Shown: positions 23,930 to 31,964 of the stretch, piece by piece
How positions within the stretch are numbered: the stretch's first letter is position 1
Layout: each line of letters begins with the position of its first letter
Source: JAOTZA01 sp965224065
GTDB lineage: Bacteria > Acidobacteriota > Thermoanaerobaculia > Multivoradales > JAHEKO01
NCBI GenBank assembly: GCA_965224065.1
Contig: CBDCYF010000005.1
Coordinates: 2,046,001 to 2,110,000 of the forward strand
Length of the DNA stretch: 64,000 bases
Direction: 5' to 3'
The notes under the pieces: model-generated
Told to the model about the DNA's origin: nothing
Databases searched by the model: none
Seen by the model: only the letters and a program-made list of their open reading frames with translations
Position numbers and translations under genes: made by a program

Positions 23930-26900
23930 TCAGCGGCGCCAGCTCCGGCGTCCGGGCCGCCTTCCCCAACGACGGTCGATGACCCGCACCCGATCGGCAC
24001 CCTCGAAGTACCGGCCGTCGGTCGTGCGGCCACTCACGACGACCCGCTCGACGCCGGGTTGCAGCTCGGTGTCTCGGGTCCTGAACCGCAGCACCAGGTC
24101 CCGGCGGCCGTCCCGGTTGACGTCGAACCGCAGTGAGCCCCGCCACCGGCGGCCGGGCGCGCTACCGGGATCGAGACGCACGGTCCCGGCGTCGACGTCC
24201 CGCGCTGCGAGACTCCCAAATTCGCCGGCCGTGCTCAGGATGGCGACCGAGAACCCTCGGCTCCTCGTGTTGACCACGTTTCTCCAGGAGAACGGCCGCA
24301 GGTCGATCTCGATCGGCAGCGCCTCGACAGTGAGGTTAAACGACCCTCCGCCGACTCCCCCGTCGTCGTCCAGGACGTTTACGGCCACGGTGTAGGTCCC
24401 TGGCTCGTAGTACACGCGGCTCGCACTGGCCGTTCCGACGCCCCCTGTTTCCTCGACCAGGCCGTCGGCGCTCTCCCCGTCTCCCCAGTCGAAGGTCGCT
24501 CCGTGGGTGTCGACCACTCCGGGGTCGGTGAACGACGCGGTGACGCTGAGCGTGTCGCCCGAATAGATGGTCCGGTCGGCCAGCGGCATCACCACTGGAG
24601 CGGCGTTCGAGATGACGGCCTCCACCGTCGCGGTGGCCGCGTTGCTCTCGCCGTCGGTCAGGGCGAGGGCCACCGAGTAGACCCCGTCATCGTCGAACAC
24701 GTGGCCGGGGTTGGTCTCCGAGCTGAGCGTCCCGTCGGGGAAGGTCCAGACCAGATCGACAACGCCACAGTTGTCCGCGACGCCGGCGGAGTCGAACGCG
24801 ACGACCTCTCCCTCGGTCCCAGTGTAGCTCAACCGGTCGGGACCCGCTGGCGGCAAAGTGTCCCGGACCGTGACCGTCGCGGTGCAGGTGTCGGTGGCGC
24901 CGTCCTGGTCGGACACCGTCAGCGCGATGGACTGGTCGCCGAGGTCGGAGCAGCCGAACTGTGTCCGCTCCGCCTCGAAGCTCAGCACGTCGTCCGGGTC
25001 GGGGTCGGAGGAGCCGCCGTCGAGGTCCGGAGCGGCGAGGCTCGCCACGCCGTTCTGGTCGAGCTCCAGCGTGACGCCCCCGCACAGGGCCTGTGGCGCC
25101 TCATTGCTGCCGTGAACCACCAACCGGCTGCCGGGGACGTCCTGGAATCCGGCCAGGGGAAACGCCGCCTCCTCCTCGTCGTCGTGGAAGTTGACGTCGA
25201 CGACCTTGAACTTGGCGACATCGGCCAGGCCGCTGTCGAACGTCAGGAGCGAGAACTTCGGCAGTAGCGTCTTGGGCACGCCCAGGATCTTGAGCTGCCA
25301 GCTCAGGATCTCTGCTTCGACGGTCACCGCCCCCACCAGGTCGGTGTCGTTGGTGAAGAGGTTCTCGTCGAGCGTGTACACCGGGTCGATCGTCAGCCGG
25401 CCGCCGGGGTGGTGGAACTGGATGTCTCTCCCCACCCTGACCCTCTTGACCGAGACTCGCTCGAAGGTGCCGCTGCCGGGCCCGGTCTCGACTTCGGTCG
25501 GCCGGCTGAAGTGCAGGTCGACCGCCAGTCTGGGGTCGAACCGGAGCCGCTCCTCGAAGCTGAAGATCGTCCCCAGGTCCTCGTCTATGAGACCGGCCGA
25601 CACGGAGGCGGCGTCGATCAGCGGCACCGGCGACGGGATCGAGGCCTTCACACCGCCGACCGGCTGCTGTGTGGTCCACGCCAGGATCCCGTCGATGTCG
25701 AAGTCGACCCGCGCCACGTCCGGGTCCTTCAGACCGCCGTTGAGCACGAACAGCCGAAAGCCGCGGCGCTCGCCGGCCGTGAGGCGGTGCTCGATGAAGG
25801 TGTTGCTCGTCGCGCCGTCGCCCAGCGCGACCTCGCTCTCGAACTCCCCTTCGTACTTGGGGTCGGTGCGAACCGGGGTCCCCATCGCCGGCGTGGCCAG
25901 CCCGAACTCCGCGATGACGAAGCCGAACTCCACCGGAGTCCCGGGCCGGGTGAAGAAAGCGCTACTCAGCTCGAGCGGAGGCTCCAGGATGTCGCCGCCC
26001 GGCACGTCCAGACCATCGAACCAGTCCCCGATCGGAAAGCCGGTCGCCTCGACGTCGAACAGGTCAAACCCGCCGACCGTGAGGTCGAGGTCATCGACGC
26101 CGACGAAGAACTCGACCAGCCGTTCGTGCTCGGGGGTGTCGGGATCGTCGGCGACGTACTCCCGGCCGTCGGTCGCTCCGTCGAAGAGCGTGAACGCCTC
26201 GTCTCCCTGGTTCCAGGTCGAGGTGAGCGGGTCGAGATAGGGAAAGAGCAGCCTCCCGTCCACTCGGAAGTCGCCCTCCGAGTAAGCGTCGAGGAACATG
26301 GTGACTCCCGGCCAGGTCGAGGACATGTCGAGGACCCCTACATCGGGGATCTGCCGGGTCTTGATCACATACGCCTCGACGCCGCCCGAGTCGCCCAACG
26401 ACTCGACTTCGAGGCGGACGGCCGGCTGGAAGCCGATCTCGACGCTCCCGGGGTCGGAGAGGATCCCACCCTCGAGGCCGACCTTGATGTCCCAGTCGTA
26501 GTCCGTCGTGAGACCGGCCCTGAAGTTGCCCTCGCCTTCCGGAACGAGCGCGAGGTCGGAGCACGCCCCGACCACGTGGACCGGAACCGAGGGGTTCCAC
26601 TCGAGGCCGTCGGGGCAGGAGTAGCACCCGGTCAGCGCGGCGTCAGGGAACTGGCCGGCTGGGCAGCCGAAGAACGTGTCCCCCACGAGCTCGGCGACCT
26701 CGTCGTCGCGCTCGAAGCAGACGCCCTCGTCGTCGGCCGTGAGAAAGGGATCGTGGCGGTAGCCCGCCGGGCAGGTGTAGCAGCCGTTGCTCACGACGTC
26801 GTAGAACTGGTTCTCGCCGCAGATCAAGGTGATGTCGTTTTGCCGGGTCGCGGTGTCGAGGTCCGTTTTGAAACACACGCCCGGCGTGTTCACCGTCAAC

Positions 26901-27922
26901 AGAGGATTGTGCGCGTAGCCGGACGGGCACGCGTAGCAGCCCGACAGTTCGAGGTTCGGGAACTCGCCCTCCGCGCACCCGAAGGCGTGCTCGTAGTCCG
27001 CGGTCCGGTTGCTGCCGGCGTGGAGCTTGGTGCAGATCCCTGTCTGGTTGAACGGGACGAAGATGTTGTGGGTGAATCCGCTGTCGCACTTGTAGAGGTT
27101 GTTGCCGTCGCGCACCTGCCAGCCGGAACACGAGTAGTCCCAATCCAGACAGACACCAAAGATCGGATCTCTCAACGCGCAAGAACGGGTGCCGCACTTC
27201 TTCATCTTGCGCTCTTCGGTATAGGGAGGCTGGAAGCAAACGCCCGGCGTGTCGACCGTGAGCAGCGGGTTGTGCTGGTAGCCCGAACGGCAGGTGTAGC
27301 AGCCGCTCAAGCCGGCGTCGGGGAACTCGTCCTCCGAGCAGCCGAAGTCCCGTTTGCGGTCAGCCGTCTCGAAGCTGGGATCGAAGCAGACCCCGGGCAC
27401 GTCGACCGGCAAGAGCGGGTTGTGCTCGTAGCCCGCCGGACAGGAGTAGCAGCCGGTCAGCCCGGCGTCGGGGAACTGGCCGCCGGGGCACAGGAACTCG
27501 GCGTCGTCCACCCGGTCGGCGATGGTCTCGTGCCCGAGCTGGAAGCAGACGCCGGACTCATCGACCGGCTTGAGCGGATCGTACTCGTAGTTCTCGGGGC
27601 AGGTGTAGCAGTCGCCGCTCACTAGATCCAGGAAGTCGCCCTCGGCGCAGACCAGCGATAGGTCCCCTTCGAACGTCGCGACCGTGCCGTCGGCGTCGAA
27701 CCACAGGACCTGCTCCGCCGTCCCCTGATCGACGAGCTCGAGCAGCGTGACGTCGAAACCCTTCTCGTCGACCGACTGCGGTCCCCAGATACTCTGCCCG
27801 CTGGTGGAGAAAGCCGGGGTGTCCGAGGCGGACAGCACGTCGGGCTCCTCCCCTCTTGTCGGCAGCCCGGACAACAGCACAGCGACGATCAACAAATTTA
27901 TTGTTTTATGCGCATGTTTCAT
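23930..27922 (-). CDS. Giant secreted Cys-repeat / PKD-domain protein
   Basis: A 1330-residue secreted protein. The ATG at 27922 has GGGAG before it and gives a signal peptide (TINLLIVAVLLSGLPTRG). Residues 92-454 hold seven units of about 45-60 residues, each of the form CxxxxFPDAxLxGCYxCPxG followed by YxHNPLLxVDxPGVCF, with four Cys; the fourth unit is divergent and longer. The centre (460-1000) is a strand-rich region I cannot name. Residues about 1010-1230 contain cadherin/PKD-type domains (FDDDGVYSVALALTDGESN, YYEPGTYTVAVNVLDDDGG). The last 115 residues match a C-terminal module seen in other secreted proteins (DLRPFSWRNVVNTRSRGFSV, DVNRDGRRDLVLRFRTRDTE). A surface adhesion or structural role is inferred. 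Confidence 0.8.
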   Translation of the reverse strand: MKHAHKTINLLIVAVLLSGLPTRGEEPDVLSASDTPAFSTSGQSIWGPQSVDEKGFDVTLLELVDQGTAEQVLWFDADGTVATFEGDLSLVCAEGDFLDLVSGDCYTCPENYEYDPLKPVDESGVCFQLGHETIADRVDDAEFLCPGGQFPDAGLTGCYSCPAGYEHNPLLPVDVPGVCFDPSFETADRKRDFGCSEDEFPDAGLSGCYTCRSGYQHNPLLTVDTPGVCFQPPYTEERKMKKCGTRSCALRDPIFGVCLDWDYSCSGWQVRDGNNLYKCDSGFTHNIFVPFNQTGICTKLHAGSNRTADYEHAFGCAEGEFPNLELSGCYACPSGYAHNPLLTVNTPGVCFKTDLDTATRQNDITLICGENQFYDVVSNGCYTCPAGYRHDPFLTADDEGVCFERDDEVAELVGDTFFGCPAGQFPDAALTGCYSCPDGLEWNPSVPVHVVGACSDLALVPEGEGNFRAGLTTDYDWDIKVGLEGGILSDPGSVEIGFQPAVRLEVESLGDSGGVEAYVIKTRQIPDVGVLDMSSTWPGVTMFLDAYSEGDFRVDGRLLFPYLDPLTSTWNQGDEAFTLFDGATDGREYVADDPDTPEHERLVEFFVGVDDLDLTVGGFDLFDVEATGFPIGDWFDGLDVPGGDILEPPLELSSAFFTRPGTPVEFGFVIAEFGLATPAMGTPVRTDPKYEGEFESEVALGDGATSNTFIEHRLTAGERRGFRLFVLNGGLKDPDVARVDFDIDGILAWTTQQPVGGVKASIPSPVPLIDAASVSAGLIDEDLGTIFSFEERLRFDPRLAVDLHFSRPTEVETGPGSGTFERVSVKRVRVGRDIQFHHPGGRLTIDPVYTLDENLFTNDTDLVGAVTVEAEILSWQLKILGVPKTLLPKFSLLTFDSGLADVAKFKVVDVNFHDDEEEAAFPLAGFQDVPGSRLVVHGSNEAPQALCGGVTLELDQNGVASLAAPDLDGGSSDPDPDDVLSFEAERTQFGCSDLGDQSIALTVSDQDGATDTCTATVTVRDTLPPAGPDRLSYTGTEGEVVAFDSAGVADNCGVVDLVWTFPDGTLSSETNPGHVFDDDGVYSVALALTDGESNAATATVEAVISNAAPVVMPLADRTIYSGDTLSVTASFTDPGVVDTHGATFDWGDGESADGLVEETGGVGTASASRVYYEPGTYTVAVNVLDDDGGVGGGSFNLTVEALPIEIDLRPFSWRNVVNTRSRGFSVAILSTAGEFGSLAARDVDAGTVRLDPGSAPGRRWRGSLRFDVNRDGRRDLVLRFRTRDTELQPGVERVVVSGRTTDGRYFEGADRVRVIDRRWGRRPGRRSWRR

Positions 27923-28002
27923 GACCTGTCTCCCGTGGGTCCCAACGGACAAACCGTTGTGCCCCAAAAGGTTGCGGGAAATCGGCCGGAAAAGCTAACT
28001 CA

Positions 28003-28048
28003 GCCGTTGTGGCGTTTGTCGCGCACGTTGTAAAACGCCGCAAACGGC
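28003..28048 (-). terminator. Long imperfect hairpin after the hybrid kinase gene
   Basis: GCCGTT..GGCGTTT pairs with AAACGCC..AACGGC across a 15-base loop, with one small internal bulge. It starts 14 bases past the hybrid kinase stop and is followed on the reverse strand by a short TTTT. It separates that gene from the giant Cys-repeat gene. Confidence 0.5.
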
Positions 28049-28061
28049 ACGATCGAACGGC

Positions 28062-30254
28062 TCATTCCCGAACGGGATCCGGAATCGGCCGGTTCAGGCT
28101 GTGCCCGCGCGCATACTTCGACGGCGTCTCGCCGTAGTGGTCGCGAAAACACTTCGAGAAGTGCGACAGGCTGGCAAAGCCGACACCGTAGGCGATCTCG
28201 GTGACGTTGCCGGCATTCTGGGCCAAGAGCTGTGCCGCTTGCTCCAGTCGGAACCGGCGCAACAACTGCGACGGCGACTCATCCAGCAAGGACTGCACCC
28301 GGCGATAGAGTGCCGAGCGCTCCATCGCGGCTTCGTTGGCGAGCTCCTGGACGCCGAACTCGGGATCGTGCGCCTTCCGGTCCAGAATCTCGCGCAACTT
28401 GTCGAGAAACGCCGCTTCGGCCGACGTCGCCTCGACCCGTGTGGGTCGCAGAGCACCGGAATCCCAGCGGGCTTGAAGCCGGCGCCGCGAGGCGATCAGC
28501 CCGCGGGCTCGCGCGAGAAGCTCGGCGCCGTCGAAGGGCTTGGCCACGTAGTCGTCGGCTCCGTGCGACAGACCCTCGACGGCTTCCGCCGGCGTCGCGC
28601 GGGCGGTCAACAGGATGACCGGGATGCAGTCGAGCTCGGGATCGGTCCGGAGCCGCCGACAGAGCTCGTAGCCGTCGAGCTCCGGCATCATCACGTCGGC
28701 GATGACGAGATCGGGCAGCGAGCGGCGCGCTTCCTCGAGCGCCTCGTTCCCGTCTCCCGCTTCGAGAATCGCGAACACGGGCTCGAGATGCACCCGCACC
28801 AGCTCGCGCACTTCGGCGTGGTCGTCTACCACCAAAACGGTGGTCCGGTCCGCTGCGCTCGCCCAGGACCGCGTCGGCAGAGCCTCTTCGGGACGCGACG
28901 CGACCGGGCCCTCGTCGAGCACAAAGGGGCTTGGCGCCAGCTCCGGATCGGGCGCTGTTGCGGCGGAGCCTTCCGCCGCGGGCAACAGGACCGTAAAGAC
29001 CGCGCCACGCTCGGGCCCGCTGTCCACGCCAATCGTGCCGCCGTGAAGTTCGACCAGCTCTTTGGAGAGAGCCAAACCGATGCCCAGGCCGTCTCGCGGA
29101 ACCGATGAATCCTCGACCTGATAAAACCGGTCGAAGATCCGCGGCAAAGCCTCGGGCGGGATCTCGGAGCCGCTATTCTCGACCTCCAACCGCACGGATC
29201 CGTCGTCGCTGTCCACTCGCACACCGACCGTGCCGGCGGCGGGGCAGAACCGAACTGCGTTTGCCAGCAGGTTGGTGAGAACTTTGGCCATCTGGTTGGG
29301 GTCGAACTCGGCGTAGTGGCGACCGTCGGGCGCCGTGACGAGAAACTCGATGCGTCGCTTTTCGGCATGCGCGCGGAACAGCTCCGATTGCCGGCGGACA
29401 AACCGCCCGAAATCCAGCACCGCGGGTTGGAGCGGGAGCTTCTCGGCCTCCAACCGGGCCAGGTCCAGCAGCTCCTCGACCAACGCGTGGAGCCGCCGCG
29501 CGGCCTTTTGTGCCGCCTCCAGCGGGCGGCGGCTCTCGGGGCTCACTTCGCCATGCCGGCTGCCCAGCACGTTGCCGACCGACCCCAGGATCAGGGTCAA
29601 CGGAGTGCGGAACTCGTGCGAGAGATTGGCGAAGAACCGGGACTTGGCGCGGTCGAGTCGGAGAAGCTCCTCCGCTTGGGCCTCGATCCGGCTCTTTTGC
29701 TCCTGTATCTGCCGCTTGGTTTGCCGGAAACGCAGCGAGCGCCGGTAGTCGATGTAGTTGCCCGCGAGCGTTCCCGCCAGCAGATAGGCCAACGCCAGCA
29801 GGGTGACGTCGAAGGGTGGGTCGGGGTTGAAGTCAAAACCGTGCGCCAATCCGACCGCCGCAACACCGGCGGCAAAGGCCGCCACCCCGCGCAGGAACAG
29901 CCGCGGCCCCCCGACGCTCATGTTGGTGGCCGCGTTGACCGTAAACGACGCGGCGACCGGAAAGGGCGCGAAGTCGATCAGCACGGCGGCGACGCCGATC
30001 AGGAATTTGTCGATCACCAGATGGGTGAACTCGCGCCACGCGTCCGACCCGGATCGGGCGTAGCGGGCCGCTGCGACGTGAGGGTAGGTCAGAAACACAA
30101 AGACCACGGCCCAGACCCAAGGGTCCAGCTTGTCGAGCTGATAGCAGTAGCTGACCAGCCAAGCGGCGCCCAAAAAATATCCGACGGCTCGGACCGGATA
30201 GATCGCGCGGCCTATCCCCCTCCCGGCGTAGAAGAGCTTGTTCGGGTGCGCCAT
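28062..30254 (-). CDS. MASE2-sensor histidine kinase / receiver / AraC hybrid regulator
   Basis: A 730-residue one-protein signalling chain. Residues 1-165 form a membrane domain resembling MASE2 (IYPVRAVGYFLGAAW, LTYPHVAAARYA, TNMSVGGPRLFLRG). A coiled coil (178-205) leads to the kinase: phospho-acceptor His213 in NLSHEFRTPLTLIL, N box LTNLLANAVRFCP, G boxes DGLGIGLALSKEL. A receiver follows with VLVVDDHAEVRELV and phospho-accepting Asp520 in IADVMMPELDGYELC, and an AraC-type double helix-turn-helix ends the protein (FRLEQAAQLLAQNAGNVTEI, FSKCFRDHYGETPSKYARG). Such proteins sense a signal in or near the membrane and act directly on DNA. The Cys-repeat gene downstream on the same strand is a candidate target (inference). 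Confidence 0.92.
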   Translation of the reverse strand: MAHPNKLFYAGRGIGRAIYPVRAVGYFLGAAWLVSYCYQLDKLDPWVWAVVFVFLTYPHVAAARYARSGSDAWREFTHLVIDKFLIGVAAVLIDFAPFPVAASFTVNAATNMSVGGPRLFLRGVAAFAAGVAAVGLAHGFDFNPDPPFDVTLLALAYLLAGTLAGNYIDYRRSLRFRQTKRQIQEQKSRIEAQAEELLRLDRAKSRFFANLSHEFRTPLTLILGSVGNVLGSRHGEVSPESRRPLEAAQKAARRLHALVEELLDLARLEAEKLPLQPAVLDFGRFVRRQSELFRAHAEKRRIEFLVTAPDGRHYAEFDPNQMAKVLTNLLANAVRFCPAAGTVGVRVDSDDGSVRLEVENSGSEIPPEALPRIFDRFYQVEDSSVPRDGLGIGLALSKELVELHGGTIGVDSGPERGAVFTVLLPAAEGSAATAPDPELAPSPFVLDEGPVASRPEEALPTRSWASAADRTTVLVVDDHAEVRELVRVHLEPVFAILEAGDGNEALEEARRSLPDLVIADVMMPELDGYELCRRLRTDPELDCIPVILLTARATPAEAVEGLSHGADDYVAKPFDGAELLARARGLIASRRRLQARWDSGALRPTRVEATSAEAAFLDKLREILDRKAHDPEFGVQELANEAAMERSALYRRVQSLLDESPSQLLRRFRLEQAAQLLAQNAGNVTEIAYGVGFASLSHFSKCFRDHYGETPSKYARGHSLNRPIPDPVRE

Positions 30255-30408
30255 CGAGCGCGCGGAGTGTACTAAAGATTACGAACGCCACCTCGCGGTG
30301 CGTGGGGCCCGGATACCAACCGTCCCAGCGCTGGCCCGGTCTCAATCTGATCCGCAGGCACGGCCTTGAGCGAGCCTATCCTCGCCACCGCCGTACTCGA
30401 GACTCACG

Positions 30409-31731
30409 TCACCAAGTGCAGCCGATGCACTCCGGGGGACAATAGCCAGGACCATCTAGATGACAGTAGCTACCAGGATTACCCCACATGAAGTCGACGT
30501 ACAAACAACCCTGGCACAGCGGATTGAATACCAGGTTGAGAGGGAAACAGACTACCGCCGAAATGTTGCACTGCTGGCACCGCCAGTTACATCCCGGTGT
30601 TTGTCCACAGAAAGGCCAAAACCAAGAGACGTAGGAACAAGCAGCCCCTGTGTGTGTGACCCCTGCCATGTAGCAAAGATCATGCTGATCACAACACGGC
30701 CTCAGAGAAGAGTTGTCGAGAAAATGGAGCCCGTCGCAGCCGATGGTGTCCAGGTTGGTTCTCGGAAGAGAGCCAGCCGCCTTGGTCTGACTGGCCGCCC
30801 TCGCTGTCGCCCGGAGAAACTGAAACCACGATTGACGAATCTGAATTTCAGCCCAAGCCATGCTCGGCTCGAACGGGAAGTGACCTCCTGGCAACACCGA
30901 GGCATCGAGATCTGTCCACACCCCAGCCGAGACTTGTTCGCCGAATGAAAAAGACATGCGTTCGGCTGTCGAGTTCCATACCAAAAGCCCGAGCGGAGGC
31001 CCGTTTGGTTCCTCAGTGACCAGCCCATGGTCCCCGGGCGATCTCTTCCACAGAGTGGTTCGAAAACCGGACCCTGTCTTCTCACTGCTCGCGAACATAT
31101 CGTCGTATACGAGGGTGCTCGCCCCCGTTTCCCCAAGAAACTCGTTCGCGAGTCGTTGTTCGCTCTCGACAGCAACAGGTCGGAGCAGCCCACCTTGCCA
31201 CTGCGTTTTGACAAGTGGCAGCCGGGCCCCTCGCCTGCGTGCTCTCGACCCTCTTCGCGTCTTTTGAGCGTATCGTTCTACTTCTCTGACGAAATCGGGA
31301 GTGTCCCATAGATAGACGAGTTGCAGCGCCGACCAGACCAAGGGCCGCGCCTGCTCCTCTTGAAGAGCAAGTCTGGCGACAGGTCTCCATTCGGAGGTCT
31401 TCGCTTTCCTGCGTTTCTTGCGCCCGGTACGAACATCGAGACGCAGCGTGTGCCCGTTGTTGCTCGCATCGACTAGCCGGACGATGGGCTGGAGCTCTGA
31501 ACCCATCAGCGTAGTTATGGATCCCTTTTTTGTTCGACGTGACTCCACCAAGTAGTCGCCAATACTCATGAATCCGAAGATCGCCTCGCTTTCCCACGTT
31601 ACGTGGGTTGGTCCCCAGCCGAGATCGGGCGAATCGCCAGCTTGTACCGTCTCTGCACTCAAGCCACCAGCGGTCATCACCAAAGCCACGCCAAGCGCGC
31701 TCACGAGTTGACTTGTTCTCCACTGCTTCAT
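30409..31731 (-). CDS. Secreted phospholipase A2-like protein
   Basis: A 440-residue exported protein. The ATG at 31731 follows AGGAGGG and starts a signal peptide (LVSALGVALVMTAGGLSA). The N-terminal 320 residues are unrecognised and include a very basic stretch (RTGRKKRRKAK, RRGSRARRRGARLP). Residues 330-355 carry the PLA2 signature: GCDGLHFLDN and then CCDQHDLCY with catalytic His350-Asp351. A Cys-rich tail of about 80 residues follows (CNWRCQQC, CQGC, CPPECIGC). The Asp/His/Cys arrangement is that of the PLA2 superfamily, but the Ca loop is not obvious. GC is lower than in neighbours. Role in lipid hydrolysis or attack on other cells is inference. Confidence 0.75.
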   Translation of the reverse strand: MKQWRTSQLVSALGVALVMTAGGLSAETVQAGDSPDLGWGPTHVTWESEAIFGFMSIGDYLVESRRTKKGSITTLMGSELQPIVRLVDASNNGHTLRLDVRTGRKKRRKAKTSEWRPVARLALQEEQARPLVWSALQLVYLWDTPDFVREVERYAQKTRRGSRARRRGARLPLVKTQWQGGLLRPVAVESEQRLANEFLGETGASTLVYDDMFASSEKTGSGFRTTLWKRSPGDHGLVTEEPNGPPLGLLVWNSTAERMSFSFGEQVSAGVWTDLDASVLPGGHFPFEPSMAWAEIQIRQSWFQFLRATARAASQTKAAGSLPRTNLDTIGCDGLHFLDNSSLRPCCDQHDLCYMAGVTHTGAACSYVSWFWPFCGQTPGCNWRCQQCNISAVVCFPLNLVFNPLCQGCLYVDFMWGNPGSYCHLDGPGYCPPECIGCTW

Positions 31732-31772
31732 AAGACCAACCCTCCTTCTGATGTATCGATTCGACTCGACTT

Positions 31773-31791
31773 GGCCCACATGGGCCTTTTT
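31773..31791 (+). terminator. Hairpin with T run, pointing away from the PLA2-like gene
   Basis: GGCCC/GGGCC around a four-base loop is followed by five T residues on the forward strand. It lies 42 bases upstream of the PLA2-like start, so it would stop forward transcription antisense to that gene, not the gene's own message. Confidence 0.45.
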
Positions 31792-31964
31792 GGCTGAAGC
31801 CCGCACGGCTCGCGGAATTCGCCACATTGCCCGACCAGCGGACAGCCTGAGAACTTTTTCGGTTGTTCTGCCAATACTTATCTCATAATCCCAGAGCCGT
31901 CGCAAGACAGGCGTTGTAGAACCCCTAGCGCAATCGCGACACAATTGGCGCGACCTCGCACCTC

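Noticed and set aside
25409..27625. 738-codon forward frame opposite the Cys-repeat protein
   Set aside because: Its apparent repeats are the mirror of the reverse-strand Cys repeats, and there is no ribosome site or domain.
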